Shown: positions 9,770 to 17,683, counted from the first letter of the stretch. The stretch is 43,550 nt of DNA from Gammaproteobacteria bacterium (GCA_030595795.1 JAUVCH010000018.1:1-43550); one strand, 5' to 3'. Translations and numbers: made by a program. Notes: a model not told the origin generated them from the letters alone.

Positions 9770-10243
9770 ATGGAATCTCTGGATAAAACCGACCGAGCCT
9801 TGCTAAACGAAATTCAGCAAGACAGCCGCATCAGTAATAGCGAATTGGCTCGACGCATCAAACTGTCGCAACCCGCTACACACGCGCGTTTAAAACGACT
9901 GGAAACGCTGGGCGTGGTGCGTCAGCATGTATCACTGCTCGACCGCGACAAACTGGGCCTCGATCTCATCTGTTTTTTCCAGGTACGGCTAGAAGCACAT
10001 TCGGAAAAGGCGCTTTTGCGTTTCGAAGCCGCAGTCAGCGATTTTGCCGAAGTGCTTGAGTGTCACTATTTAACCGGTCAGTTTGATTATCTGTTAAAAG
10101 CCGTGTTCGAAAACCGTCGTGCACTCGAAAAATTCGAACGCCAGCGCCTGCGTGCCCTCTCGGACGTCGCACAGATCACCACCAGCGTGGCTTTATCCGA
10201 GATTAAAATGACCACCGTATTGCCCTTACCCGAAGCGAGTTAA
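9770..10243 (+). CDS. Lrp/AsnC-family transcriptional regulator
   Basis: The N-terminal winged-helix begins LDKTDRALLNEIQQDSR and has the classic AsnC helix-turn-helix (NSELARRIKLSQPATHARLKRL). The C-terminal half is the RAM/ACT-like effector domain that binds an amino acid and drives oligomerisation. Length (157) is standard. The next gene, a Cys/Met-metabolism PLP enzyme, starts 3 bp after its stop, so the two are co-transcribed and the PLP enzyme and LysE exporter are probable targets. In other bacteria Lrp-type regulators are found next to methionine gamma-lyase genes (MdeR-MdeA), which makes a sulfur amino acid effector plausible. Confidence 0.92.
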   Translation: MESLDKTDRALLNEIQQDSRISNSELARRIKLSQPATHARLKRLETLGVVRQHVSLLDRDKLGLDLICFFQVRLEAHSEKALLRFEAAVSDFAEVLECHYLTGQFDYLLKAVFENRRALEKFERQRLRALSDVAQITTSVALSEIKMTTVLPLPEAS

Positions 10244-10245
10244 TC

Positions 10246-11433
10246 ATGTCAAACAATGAAATATCACAAGCCACCCAATGTATCTGGGCCGGCGAAGAAG
10301 CCTCTTTAATCCAGGGCGCCACCCAGGTACCTGTTGTACATAGCGTTGGCTTTGGCTATAAAGATGTCGACGAATGGATGCAGGTGGCACGCGGTGAAAA
10401 ACCCGGCCACATTTACGGTCGAAACACCAACCCCACCGTCGATGCATTTGAAAGTAAAATTCGCCAGCTGGAGGGAGCGGAAGCAGCAACCAGTGCGGCA
10501 ACTGGCATGGGTGTCATCAGCAGCACTTTATATGCGCTATTGTCGCCGGGTAAACGGGTGGTCTCTGTAAAAGATACCTACGGCGGCACCAATGTTTTAT
10601 TTACCGAGTTCCTGCCACGTTTTAATATCGACGTCACACTTTGCAACACTACCGATCACGACGAAATTGAAGCCGAGATCGCCAAAGGTTGTGACGTGGT
10701 TTACCTCGAAAGTCCGACCAATCCGACGACCAAGGTGATGGATATCGCCCGACTTTCTGCTGCTGCAAAAAAGGTCGGTGCTACTGTTGTTGTCGATAAC
10801 ACTTTCGCTACCCCTATTAATCAACAGCCGCTCAGTCTCGGAGCAGATCTGGTTTTACATAGTGCGACCAAGTTCCTCGGTGGTCACGCCGATGCGCTTG
10901 GTGGTGTCATCTGCGGTGAGAAGAGCCTAATTGAAAAGGTTTACCACTATCGAGAAATTAATGGTGCAACCCTACACCCTATGGCGGCGTATTTATTGTT
11001 ACGAGGAATGAAGACCCTGGAGCTGCGTATTCGTCAACAGAACCAGAACGCTATGAAAGTGGCACAATTTCTGGAAGGCCATTCATCCATCGAGCAGGTA
11101 TTCTACCCCGGCCTCGAATCGCATAGCGGACACCAAATTGCCAGAACCCAAATGAGCGGTTTCGGCGGCATGCTGAGTTTCATGATCAAAGGCAATAACT
11201 TCGACGATGTACGCAAATTCGTGCCACGGTTACAATATGCGCATGCAGCGGCTAACCTCGGAGCCGTTGAAACCACCATCGGCCCACCCGTCACCACCAG
11301 CCATGTCGAATGTACCGCCGAAGAACGCGCTGCAGCCGGTATCCCGGAAAGCCTGATTCGTTATTCGACTGGTATTGAAAGTTGTGACGATTTGATTGCC
11401 GATCTGGAGCAGGCGCTTAGCGTTTTCGCCTAA
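10246..11433 (+). CDS. Cys/Met-metabolism PLP enzyme (cystathionine gamma-synthase family)
   Basis: This fold-type I PLP enzyme has 395 residues. The Schiff-base lysine is Lys209 in SATKFLGGHAD, the YGRNTNPT cofactor-site segment is near residue 57, and SPTNPT lies at about 156. Family members catalyse beta/gamma-replacement or elimination on cystathionine, O-acyl-homoserine or methionine. At the position of the methionine gamma-lyase active-site Cys (YGCT) this protein has YGGT (residues 112-115), as in cystathionine gamma-synthase/lyase, so true methionine gamma-lyase is less likely. It follows an Lrp regulator by 3 bp and precedes a LysE exporter, pointing to catabolism or control of an amino-acid pool rather than constitutive biosynthesis. 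Confidence 0.88.
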   Translation: MSNNEISQATQCIWAGEEASLIQGATQVPVVHSVGFGYKDVDEWMQVARGEKPGHIYGRNTNPTVDAFESKIRQLEGAEAATSAATGMGVISSTLYALLSPGKRVVSVKDTYGGTNVLFTEFLPRFNIDVTLCNTTDHDEIEAEIAKGCDVVYLESPTNPTTKVMDIARLSAAAKKVGATVVVDNTFATPINQQPLSLGADLVLHSATKFLGGHADALGGVICGEKSLIEKVYHYREINGATLHPMAAYLLLRGMKTLELRIRQQNQNAMKVAQFLEGHSSIEQVFYPGLESHSGHQIARTQMSGFGGMLSFMIKGNNFDDVRKFVPRLQYAHAAANLGAVETTIGPPVTTSHVECTAEERAAAGIPESLIRYSTGIESCDDLIADLEQALSVFA

Positions 11434-11450
11434 ACCTTTAATCAAAAGTA

Positions 11451-11487
11451 GTCATTGCGAAGGAACGCAGTGACTGCGGCAATCTAT
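11451..11487 (+). repeat. REP-like dispersed repeat fragment (GTCATTGCGA type)
   Basis: GTCATTGCGAAGGAACGCAG starts a 37-bp segment that closely matches the dispersed palindromic repeat seen between genes in many proteobacteria. The ends ATTGC (11454-11458) and GCAAT (11479-11483) are inverted. It occupies the gap between the PLP-enzyme and exporter genes. Reading a protein start inside it would be an error. Confidence 0.6.
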
Positions 11488-11526
11488 CTGTTAATATCCG
11501 TTGCCCTGGTATTACAAATAACCCGC

Positions 11527-12165
11527 ATGAACATAGAACTCTGGATAACCTTCGTCGCCGCTTCAAGCGTATTGCTGATCATTCCTGGTCCAACCATTTT
11601 AACCGTGATCAGCTATTCCCTCTCTCATGGTCATCGAGTTAAGCTACCACTGATCGCCGCTGTGGCTCTGGGTGATTCTACCGCGCTGGTATTGTCACTA
11701 CTGGGTTTGGGCACTTTGCTGGCGCAGTCGGCCTTCTGGTTTCAGGTAGTCAAATGGATAGGTGGTCTATACCTGTTATATCTTGGTCTCAAACTATTAT
11801 GGGCTGGCTTTAAATCATCCGAAACCATTTCCGCCAGCGAAGGCAAAGATTCCGGCTGGAAGCTTTTCGCTAATACTTATCTGGTTACCGCGCTAAATCC
11901 GAAAGGTATCGTCTTTTTCATTGCCTTTCTGCCGCAGTTTATTTCGCCCGCCTACGAAGTGAATCATCAGTTATGGATTCTTGCTGTTACCTTTGTTGTG
12001 CTAGCGGTTTTCAATGCCACGCTATACGCGCTGTTTGCCGGACAAGCTCGAATGCTATTGTCGTCTGGGAGAACACAGCGAATATTCAATTTCACCGGTG
12101 GCGGCTTATTATCGATGGCTGGACTCTGGGCGCTCACTGCCCGACGCGCTGTCGAAGCTGGTTGA
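11527..12165 (+). CDS. LysE/RhtB-family amino-acid exporter
   Basis: The 212-residue protein has six membrane segments and the LysE-family signature (PGPTILTVISYSLSHGHR) at residues 17-34. A conserved KxxGxxYLxYLGxK segment and NPKG (TALNPKGIVFFIAF) follow. It should export amino acids or homoserine-lactone-like compounds by proton antiport. I start it at the ATG at 11527, because the in-frame GTG/ATG region upstream is made of a dispersed REP-like repeat. Its place behind an Lrp regulator and a Cys/Met enzyme suggests relief of amino-acid or intermediate overload. Confidence 0.88.
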   Translation: MNIELWITFVAASSVLLIIPGPTILTVISYSLSHGHRVKLPLIAAVALGDSTALVLSLLGLGTLLAQSAFWFQVVKWIGGLYLLYLGLKLLWAGFKSSETISASEGKDSGWKLFANTYLVTALNPKGIVFFIAFLPQFISPAYEVNHQLWILAVTFVVLAVFNATLYALFAGQARMLLSSGRTQRIFNFTGGGLLSMAGLWALTARRAVEAG

Positions 12166-12176
12166 TCAAAAACCCG

Positions 12177-12626
12177 ATGAAACTAGCCCTCGATAAATTT
12201 GCCGACAATCCGATAATCGATGAAATACTCGATTGCATGGAAGACGCTAGAGTCATTTCCAGTATCCGCGCCAGCCGACCTATGTGGCGTAAGCCCTTCA
12301 TCGAAATCGAGTATCGTGCTGGCAATCCCGACCATCGCCATTTTACCAAGGATTCGTTTACCCGCTATTGGGCCGAAGCCATGGTAGTGCTCGAGACAAT
12401 CACCGATATACAGTTAGTTTCCGAATTCGATAGTGGCACAGTAAACAACAAAGCAGCGACGGTCGAGACGATTATCTCCACCCGCGACGCCTGTATTCGC
12501 GAATGCGATCCGATGTTTGACGCAGCGCTTTACCAGGTTTATCTCGATCAATTTGGGGGCAATTGCAGGAACCTTCCTGCGGATACGATGACTAAAATCA
12601 AAACGGCAAAGAAGGCTCTGGCTTGA
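12177..12626 (+). CDS. Conserved-looking unknown protein
   Basis: This 149-residue soluble protein is not recognised. It is acidic in its N-terminal half and carries no signal peptide or membrane segment. Two Cys residues occur in a RDACIREC stretch, which is not a known metal motif. I start it at the ATG at 12177, 11 bp after the exporter stop; the longer upstream frame overlaps the exporter and has no sensible content there. No clear ribosome-binding site is present, so translation is probably coupled to the exporter gene. Function unknown. Confidence 0.7.
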   Translation: MKLALDKFADNPIIDEILDCMEDARVISSIRASRPMWRKPFIEIEYRAGNPDHRHFTKDSFTRYWAEAMVVLETITDIQLVSEFDSGTVNNKAATVETIISTRDACIRECDPMFDAALYQVYLDQFGGNCRNLPADTMTKIKTAKKALA

Positions 12627-12683
12627 CGACTGGAACCGCTATAATTCGCACAATTTCAATACCCCATATCTGAGGAATAAATC

Positions 12684-13871
12684 ATGCCCCAGCAAAAAGA
12701 AGTCACTATCGTCAGCGCAGTGCGTACTGCTATCGGAACTTATGGCGGCGATTTAAAGGACGTTCCAGCAGTCGAAATGGCAGGCCGTTGCGTCAGCGAA
12801 GCGGTGAATCGTGCTGGCATTGAAGCCGATAGCGTCGAGCATGTATTTTTTGGTAATGTCGTTCACAGCGAACCGCGCGATGCTTATCTGGCTCGTTGCG
12901 CAACCATCATTGGAGGTCTTCCAGAAACCACGCCCGCGCTCACCGTGAATCGACTCTGTGGTTCGGGCTTGCAGGCAATTGTCTCCGCCAGTCAGGGTAT
13001 CTTACTCGGAGAATACGATTGTGCTGTCGCCGGTGGTGCAGAAAACATGAGCCGCGTGCCCTATTACCTGCCCGGATTACGCTGGGGTGCACGCCTCGGT
13101 GATAGTCAGGCTATCGATGGCGTGACTGCTGCTTTGCAGGATCCTTTCGGTAACGGACATATGGGTTGTACGGCTGAAAACCTGGCTGCGAAATATGGGA
13201 TTAGTCGCGAAGACCAGGATGCGCTGGCCGTCGAAAGCCACCTTCGCGCAGCCCGCGCCTGGGAAGAGGAACGCTTCAAGGATCAAATTGTTCCGATCGA
13301 AATAAAACACCGCAAAGGCGTGAAAATCTTCGACCGAGACGAGCACTTTCGCGGTGACGCGACAGTCGAGGGTATGGCTTCGCTACGTGCAGTTTTCCAG
13401 AAAGACGGTACCGTCACTGCCGGTAACGCATCCGGTATCAACGATGCGGCAGCGGCACTGGTCCTAATGGAACGCGGCGCGGCAGAAGCGAGCGGCATCA
13501 AGCCACTGGCACGCCTGGTGGGATATGCTTATGCAGGTGTCGACCCAAAAATCATGGGCATAGGTCCGGTACCAGCAGTGCGTTCAGTGATGGAAAAAAC
13601 CGGCTTATCAATTTCCGACATGGACACCATCGAACTCAACGAAGCCTTCGCGGCACAGGCGCTATCGGTTATTCGCGAACTTGATTTACCCATGGATAAA
13701 ACCAACCCGAATGGTAGCGGTATTTCGCTCGGTCATCCCATCGGTGCCACCGGCGCAGTAATTGCTACCAAGGCGTTGTACGAGCTGGAACGTGTTAACG
13801 GACGCTACGCACTCATCACGATGTGTATTGGGGGTGGTCAGGGTAATGCGGCCATTATTGAGCGCTTATAG
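12684..13871 (+). CDS. Acetyl-CoA C-acyltransferase (thiolase, BktB-like)
   Basis: A full-length thiolase (395 residues). The nucleophilic Cys is in NRLCGSGLQA near residue 90, the NEAFAAQA motif is at about 317, the GHPIGATGA His at about 348 and the CIGGGQG Cys at about 378, so all three catalytic elements are intact. It condenses or cleaves acyl-CoA with acetyl-CoA (3-ketoacyl-CoA formation or beta-oxidation). Direction and chain length are not readable. The ATG follows a GAGGA ribosome-binding site 57 bp after the unknown gene. No other beta-oxidation gene is beside it. Confidence 0.93.
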   Translation: MPQQKEVTIVSAVRTAIGTYGGDLKDVPAVEMAGRCVSEAVNRAGIEADSVEHVFFGNVVHSEPRDAYLARCATIIGGLPETTPALTVNRLCGSGLQAIVSASQGILLGEYDCAVAGGAENMSRVPYYLPGLRWGARLGDSQAIDGVTAALQDPFGNGHMGCTAENLAAKYGISREDQDALAVESHLRAARAWEEERFKDQIVPIEIKHRKGVKIFDRDEHFRGDATVEGMASLRAVFQKDGTVTAGNASGINDAAAALVLMERGAAEASGIKPLARLVGYAYAGVDPKIMGIGPVPAVRSVMEKTGLSISDMDTIELNEAFAAQALSVIRELDLPMDKTNPNGSGISLGHPIGATGAVIATKALYELERVNGRYALITMCIGGGQGNAAIIERL

Positions 13872-13883
13872 CGGCTAAAATAA

Positions 13884-14072
13884 CTACTTAACAGCAAGAA
13901 TTACCCCCCCCTGTATCGGTGGGCATTTTACAGTCCCGGAAGAGCAGAACACACAGCAATCGTCCTGGTTCGGTTTCAGTAAACTCTGGCAGGCATCGCA
14001 TTCGTAATTGTACTGGCAGGCAAGCGCTCCCCGGTGAGCGTCACCAGAAATGGCAAACCTGAGGAATGCCAC
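13884..14072 (-). CDS. GDCCVxC-domain small Cys-rich protein, first Cys pair missing
   Basis: The 62-residue frame ends CQYNYECDACQSLLKP, then DDCCVFCSSG and VKCPPIQ, which matches the family of small proteins named for GDCCVxC (members sometimes carry selenocysteine at the CC). Family members begin with a CPxCG pair and a MP(T/A)xxC stretch. Here the aligned part reads FAISGDAHRGALAC, so the first Cys pair is gone, and the leading Gly of the motif is Asp. The only usable start is GTG at 14072, three codons from a stop. It may be a decaying copy. Role unknown; metal or redox binding is inferred from the cysteines. Confidence 0.55.
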   Translation of the reverse strand: MAFLRFAISGDAHRGALACQYNYECDACQSLLKPNQDDCCVFCSSGTVKCPPIQGGVILAVK

Positions 14073-14237
14073 TCGATGAATTTATTGATTAATGAGGCCG
14101 TCGTGGTGAGTCCTGGAAAGTCGAGTGAACTGGATTAGATCTACTGAACATCCTTGCTAATCACCTTTTGAAATAATAACAACGGCATCTTTAATTTCAG
14201 GAGTAAAAATCTATTTTTAGAGATGCCCTTAAGTCTA

Positions 14238-14711
14238 TCAGCGCATATTACGCCCACCGTCGAACATAATGGTTTGCCCAGTGACGAACGACGCCGACTC
14301 CGAAGCAAGTAGCTTGATGAATGCTGCGGTTTCGTCATAACTTGTCATTCGTTTGAGGGGCGTGTTATCGACAACCTGAGCGATTTGGTCGTTACTAAAA
14401 AGCTCGCGAACAATTGGGGAATCGACAAAGCCAAGTCCCAGTCCATTGACACGTATCGTCGGCCCTAATTCAGTTAGAGTTTCATCCACCATGACCTTAA
14501 CCTTCTCGCTATCCGAGATGTCAGCCTGGCAGGCAATTGCTCTGCCTCCTGCGGCCTCGATATCCGAGACGACCGCATTGGCACCATCGGCGGAATTCGA
14601 GTAGTTGACACAAACATTCGCTCCCGCCGCGCCGAAAGCCAGTGCAGTGCTTCGACCCAGGCCACGCCCAGCACCGGTGATTAAAATGGTTTTTCCAGCG
14701 AATTCAGACAT
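14238..14711 (-). pseudogene. SDR gene with in-frame deletion of the catalytic core
   Basis: The frame is open for 157 residues and begins like a normal SDR (TGAGRGLGRS cofactor motif, CVNYSNSADGA, DISDSEKVKVMVDETLTELGP). It then jumps straight to the C-terminal third (TIRVNGLGLGFVDSPI ... FVTGQTIMFDGGRNMR). The NNAG motif, the catalytic Ser, and Tyr-x-x-x-Lys are absent, which is about 90 residues less than the usual 245-250. The joint falls at ELGP, a tetrapeptide that occurs on both sides of the lost segment in SDRs, so recombination between short repeats is a likely cause. It cannot have normal SDR activity. Confidence 0.75.
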
Positions 14712-14826
14712 ATTCTCTCTCCGAAGTGCTCGTGTTTATTGTTGTCAGACCTATTCGCATTATTAAACAATCCCTGGCACACCACCAGCGATCTAAAAAT
14801 CCGATTAACCTAAGCAATTTAATTAG

Positions 14827-15291
14827 TTGGTCGTTGCAGTTAAAATATCCCAGGGTGCGGTTTCGATGGCATTAAGTTCGATGCTGGTATTCTTTTTCGT
14901 CAGCGGCATTTGCGGGCTATTGTTTGGCGGTGGACAAATCGCCTATCAGGGGCACCCAAGCCTCGAATTCCTGTTACGCGGCTGGATTGTTCCATCGCTC
15001 GACGACCTGGGATTGCTGCTACTCTGTAGTTTATTCGCATCGATAGGCTTCTACGGCCTGATACAAGCCTACCGCTACGCGGAGGCGAGCTTTATCGCAC
15101 CCTTCGAGTACCTGACCATGCCACTAGCCGTACTCTGGGGTTATCTGTTCTGGGGCGAGGTGCCACCACTCACCACTTATCTGGGCATCTCATTGATTAT
15201 CGGCAGCGGGCTTTATGTTTTGCATCGGGAAACGAAACTGAAACGACAGGTGACGACTGGTAAGGGAATTCGAAGTTTCGTACCTTTGTGA
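14827..15291 (+). pseudogene. EamA/DMT permease, C-terminal half only
   Basis: The open frame of 154 residues holds about five membrane segments and ends with the typical second EamA repeat (AEASFIAPFEYLTMPLAVLW ... ISLIIGSGLYVLHRE). The first EamA repeat is absent; the frame opens with a TTG right after a TAG, and the sequence before it is only the short spacer to the SDR remnant. A complete permease needs both halves, so this is most likely a 5'-truncated pseudogene. An internal ATG at 14866 could be used. A dimer-forming half transporter is possible but not supported. Confidence 0.65.
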
Positions 15292-15328
15292 CTCAAACGT
15301 CGATAAACTGACTGGATCAGCAATCAAA

Positions 15329-15517
15329 TTGATTAATGTTGTCAGAGACTATTATGCAAACCGGGTACTGACTGGCTTTTTTTCAACCATGCCTCCCAAA
15401 CTGCTTCGTGATATCGGGTTAGACGACCCGCGGGTACAGATGCGCCTGTTCGATAACAATTTTAATACTGAAGCCAATCTTCGCGAGATAAACCGAAACA
15501 GGGATTTATTTCGGTAG
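15329..15517 (+). CDS. Small DUF1127-like protein
   Basis: A 62-residue frame with a TTG start. The central PPKLLRDIGLDDPRV resembles the (L)xDIGL core of DUF1127/YjiS-type small proteins, which are implicated in RNA or stress regulation in proteobacteria. The C-terminus is polar (NREINRNRDLFR type). There is no convincing ribosome-binding site and the first ATG is internal (at PPKLL), so the real start is uncertain. It sits in a strip of degraded genes and could itself be a remnant. Confidence 0.45.
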   Translation: MINVVRDYYANRVLTGFFSTMPPKLLRDIGLDDPRVQMRLFDNNFNTEANLREINRNRDLFR

Positions 15518-15546
15518 TTACTGGCTATTGGAGACCTAACGAGAAT

Positions 15547-15574
15547 GTAGGGGGACGCTCGGGCTACCCCCTAC
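15547..15574. terminator. Strong GC-rich hairpin, possible terminator
   Basis: GTAGGGGG (15547-15554) and CCCCCTAC (15567-15574) form a perfect 8-bp stem with a 12-base loop, between the DUF1127-like gene and the converging GST remnant. No U-run follows on either strand, so intrinsic termination is only a guess. Confidence 0.35.
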
Positions 15575-15579
15575 TGCCA

Positions 15580-16001
15580 TCAGGTAAAAGAAGCCCAGGG
15601 GCTATTGATAGGGCGCTCAATATAATGCTCACTATTCAGATAATCCGTAATTTGGGGCTCTTTTTCGAATGCTTGAATAAACGCAAACAGCGTCGGCCGA
15701 TTCGTCGCAGTTATCGAAGAATCGCATTACTTTGTGACAGGCTAACGGGGGAATCCTCACTCGTATCGATCAAATAAGGCAAATTAGGAAATGGCATGTC
15801 CAGCGTGGAACGCAGGCTACTCCAGTCTTCGCCTTCTTCGGTTTTATCCAATAGCGTGCCATCCTGAAGAACGCCGAGTCGAACTTCGGAAAACGGCACA
15901 TCGGCTGAGACCAGCAGAAATCGAATGGGTTGTGCCAGCCCACGTATGCCCCAGTAACCCAGGGTGATATCGGCACTTTCCTGGATGAGTTTTTGAACCA
16001 T
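15580..16001 (-). pseudogene. Glutathione S-transferase (mu/sigma-like) with internal out-of-frame deletion
   Basis: The first 96 codons encode a thioredoxin-like GST N-domain (LGYWGIRGLAQPIRFLL, then FPNLPYLID and QSNAILR), ending at a stop at 15711-15713. In another frame just downstream the C-terminal end of the same kind of enzyme is readable: RPTLFAFIQAFE, then ITDYLNSEHYIERPINSPW and a stop at 15580. About 80-100 residues of the helical domain are missing between them and the frame has shifted. This is a single degraded gene. Catalytic Tyr is still visible in the first part (GYWG), but no functional enzyme can be made. Confidence 0.8.
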
Positions 16002-16067
16002 GGTTTTTCTCTGGAATTATTTAGAGGGTAGCCTAACCTAAGATATCTCATTGAAGGAGTACTAAAT

Positions 16068-16245
16068 TTATTCCAGAAACTTTGCCACGATTGCGTTGAA
16101 CTCCTGCGTAAGCTCCAGGTGCACTATATGTCCTGCATGAGATTACGAGACGATGATGGTACATGCATATTTCCAGGCTAGAAAAAGATGGGATAAAGTT
16201 AGGTAGTGATTCAATACAGGCATCCCAGGGATCTCTCTTTTGCAT
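16068..16245 (-). pseudogene. Alpha/beta-hydrolase C-terminal remnant with frameshift
   Basis: The last 23 residues before the stop at 16068 read HAGHIVHLELTQEFNAIVA plus KFLE, the classic C-terminal AGHxxHxE segment carrying the catalytic His of alpha/beta hydrolases. Directly upstream the frame is closed, but one base out of phase an open stretch ending in HHRLVIS continues the alignment. This indicates a single-base frameshift near 16144. The nucleophile region is not found. It was read leftward and is degraded. Confidence 0.5.
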
Positions 16246-16596
16246 AACAAATGCTCATGTAGCTGGCACAACTATTGTCATATGCCGCTATTTGTTCTTG
16301 TCATATTCTCGGGAATCAATTTATATAGCAACGAGCGGTATGCGCTATGCGCCTGCCCAAACACCTCGGCAAAATCATACCGTGGGTCAATGCTCTGGAT
16401 CTGGTTTTGTAAATCACATGCTGGGAAATGAGACGACAAAACGCATACATGATAAAATTCGGCGAGAGAAGGCCAACCGCTACATCAACTCACAGTTTGT
16501 TTTGCCTCATTCGATTTACCTATGGGCGCATCTCGTGCTGGCATGAGGTATTCCGACAAAATACACCATCCAACAAACCCTGGAAGAAAATCAAAA
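16246..16596. other. AT-rich region without a supported gene
   Basis: About 350 bp with no credible gene. On the minus strand one frame stays open from about 16468 to the stop at 16278 and includes YDFAEVFGQAHSAYRSLLYK, whose composition looks protein-coding. It has no start or recognisable family, and may be more of the degraded hydrolase or a neighbour. Plus-strand frames here are antisense to the remnants and look random. Confidence 0.4.
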
Positions 16597-17619
16597 ATGA
16601 AAGCTATCGCCGTATATGAAGCATTGCCCACGGACAATGCCAACTGCTTCGAATTAATCGATTTGGAAATGCCCGTTCCAGTCAATCACGATATTCTGGT
16701 TCGAATTGATGCAATTTCAATTAATCCAGTGGATTCAAAAGAGAGGCTCGGATTATCAGGGCGGCTAGATGAACCTCTTGTTCTGGGCTGGGATGCCTGT
16801 GGAGAGGTGATTTCCGTTGGTAATAGCGTTCAGAACTTCAAAGCTGGCGATATGGTGATGTACGCCGGTGATATTACGCGCCCTGGCAGCTACGCCGAAT
16901 TTCAATTGGTCGATGAGCGGATCGTCGGGCCGAAGCCCGAAGGCCTTTCGTGTGAGGAGGCCGCGACGCTGCCATTAACCACCTTAGTTGCCTGGGAATC
17001 GTTGTTTGATCGCCTGGAAATTGATAGAGATGATTCTGATAGCCCGGCCTTGCTAATCATTGGAGCCGCCGGCGGTTTGGGATCTATGGCGATTCAATTT
17101 GCACGGCAGCTTTCGAATTGCACGATTATTGCGACAGCTTCCCGGCCGGAGTCCAAAAACTGGTGTTCCGAGTTAGGGGCACATCATGTTATTGACCACT
17201 CTGGTAACCTGCCAGAACAATTGAAGGCCATCGGATATGAGACAGTTCCGTATATATTGAATTGCAGCAACAACATCCCCTACTGGGAAATAATGAGTCA
17301 GATTGTTTCTCCCGAGGGCGCAATTTGTCTGGTTGCCAGCACAAAGGCAAAACTGGATCTAGACATTTATATGGAAAAAAGTGTTCAGATTAATTACGAG
17401 TTGATGTTTACCCGATCGATTTTTGGCACGAAGAAAATGTCCATTCAAGGGGGCGTGTTAGCCAGGGTTTCTGAAATGATCAGAGCAGGAACCATTCGGC
17501 ATGTCATGACGGAAAACTTTGGACCTATGACGACATCATCACTGGCAAAGGCTCATCAACATATTGAACGAGGTCGCATGCTTGGGAAAATGGCACTATC
17601 TGGCATTCAACAGCAGTGA
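16597..17619 (+). CDS. Zinc-type alcohol dehydrogenase-like MDR protein (quinone oxidoreductase-like)
   Basis: A medium-chain dehydrogenase/reductase of 340 residues. It has the N-terminal GroES-like domain (SINPVDSKERL, LGWDACGEV) and a Rossmann domain with LIIGAAGGLGSMAIQFA near residue 155. The Cys/His catalytic zinc ligands of true zinc alcohol dehydrogenases are absent, as in the ADH-family-1/quinone oxidoreductase-like group. It probably reduces an activated C=C or carbonyl with NADPH. I start it at the ATG at 16597 after a GGAAGAA site, since the upstream in-frame part is non-homologous. It stands alone. Confidence 0.87.
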   Translation: MKAIAVYEALPTDNANCFELIDLEMPVPVNHDILVRIDAISINPVDSKERLGLSGRLDEPLVLGWDACGEVISVGNSVQNFKAGDMVMYAGDITRPGSYAEFQLVDERIVGPKPEGLSCEEAATLPLTTLVAWESLFDRLEIDRDDSDSPALLIIGAAGGLGSMAIQFARQLSNCTIIATASRPESKNWCSELGAHHVIDHSGNLPEQLKAIGYETVPYILNCSNNIPYWEIMSQIVSPEGAICLVASTKAKLDLDIYMEKSVQINYELMFTRSIFGTKKMSIQGGVLARVSEMIRAGTIRHVMTENFGPMTTSSLAKAHQHIERGRMLGKMALSGIQQQ

Positions 17620-17647
17620 TGCCTGGGTGTATTTAGGTGAAAAAAGC

Positions 17648-17683
17648 AAAAAAAAACCCGCCAGACCTTTCGATCTAGCGGGT
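17648..17683 (-). terminator. Intrinsic terminator, leftward
   Basis: ACCCGCCAGA (17656-17665) pairs with TCTAGCGGGT (17674-17683) with one mismatch. On the minus strand the stem is followed by a run of eight T. On the plus strand the A-run precedes the hairpin, so it terminates leftward transcription, not the rightward dehydrogenase gene. Confidence 0.65.

Noticed and set aside
10597..10824. Minus-strand frames within the PLP enzyme gene
   Set aside because: Shadows of a strongly supported gene on the other strand.
11455..11526. Longer start for the LysE exporter
   Set aside because: The extra 24 codons are made by a dispersed REP-like repeat and do not resemble the family N-terminus; the ATG at 11527 fits.
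11973..12176. Upstream extension of the unknown protein
   Set aside because: It overlaps the exporter in another frame, and its residues look like out-of-frame translation.
14040..14072. Selenocysteine in the GDCCVxC-like protein
   Set aside because: The CC of the motif is encoded by Cys codons; an in-frame TGA occurs only in other frames, so no Sec is needed.
16163..16546. 127-codon plus-strand frame in the decay strip
   Set aside because: It is antisense to hydrolase and other remnants, has random-looking composition and no ribosome site.
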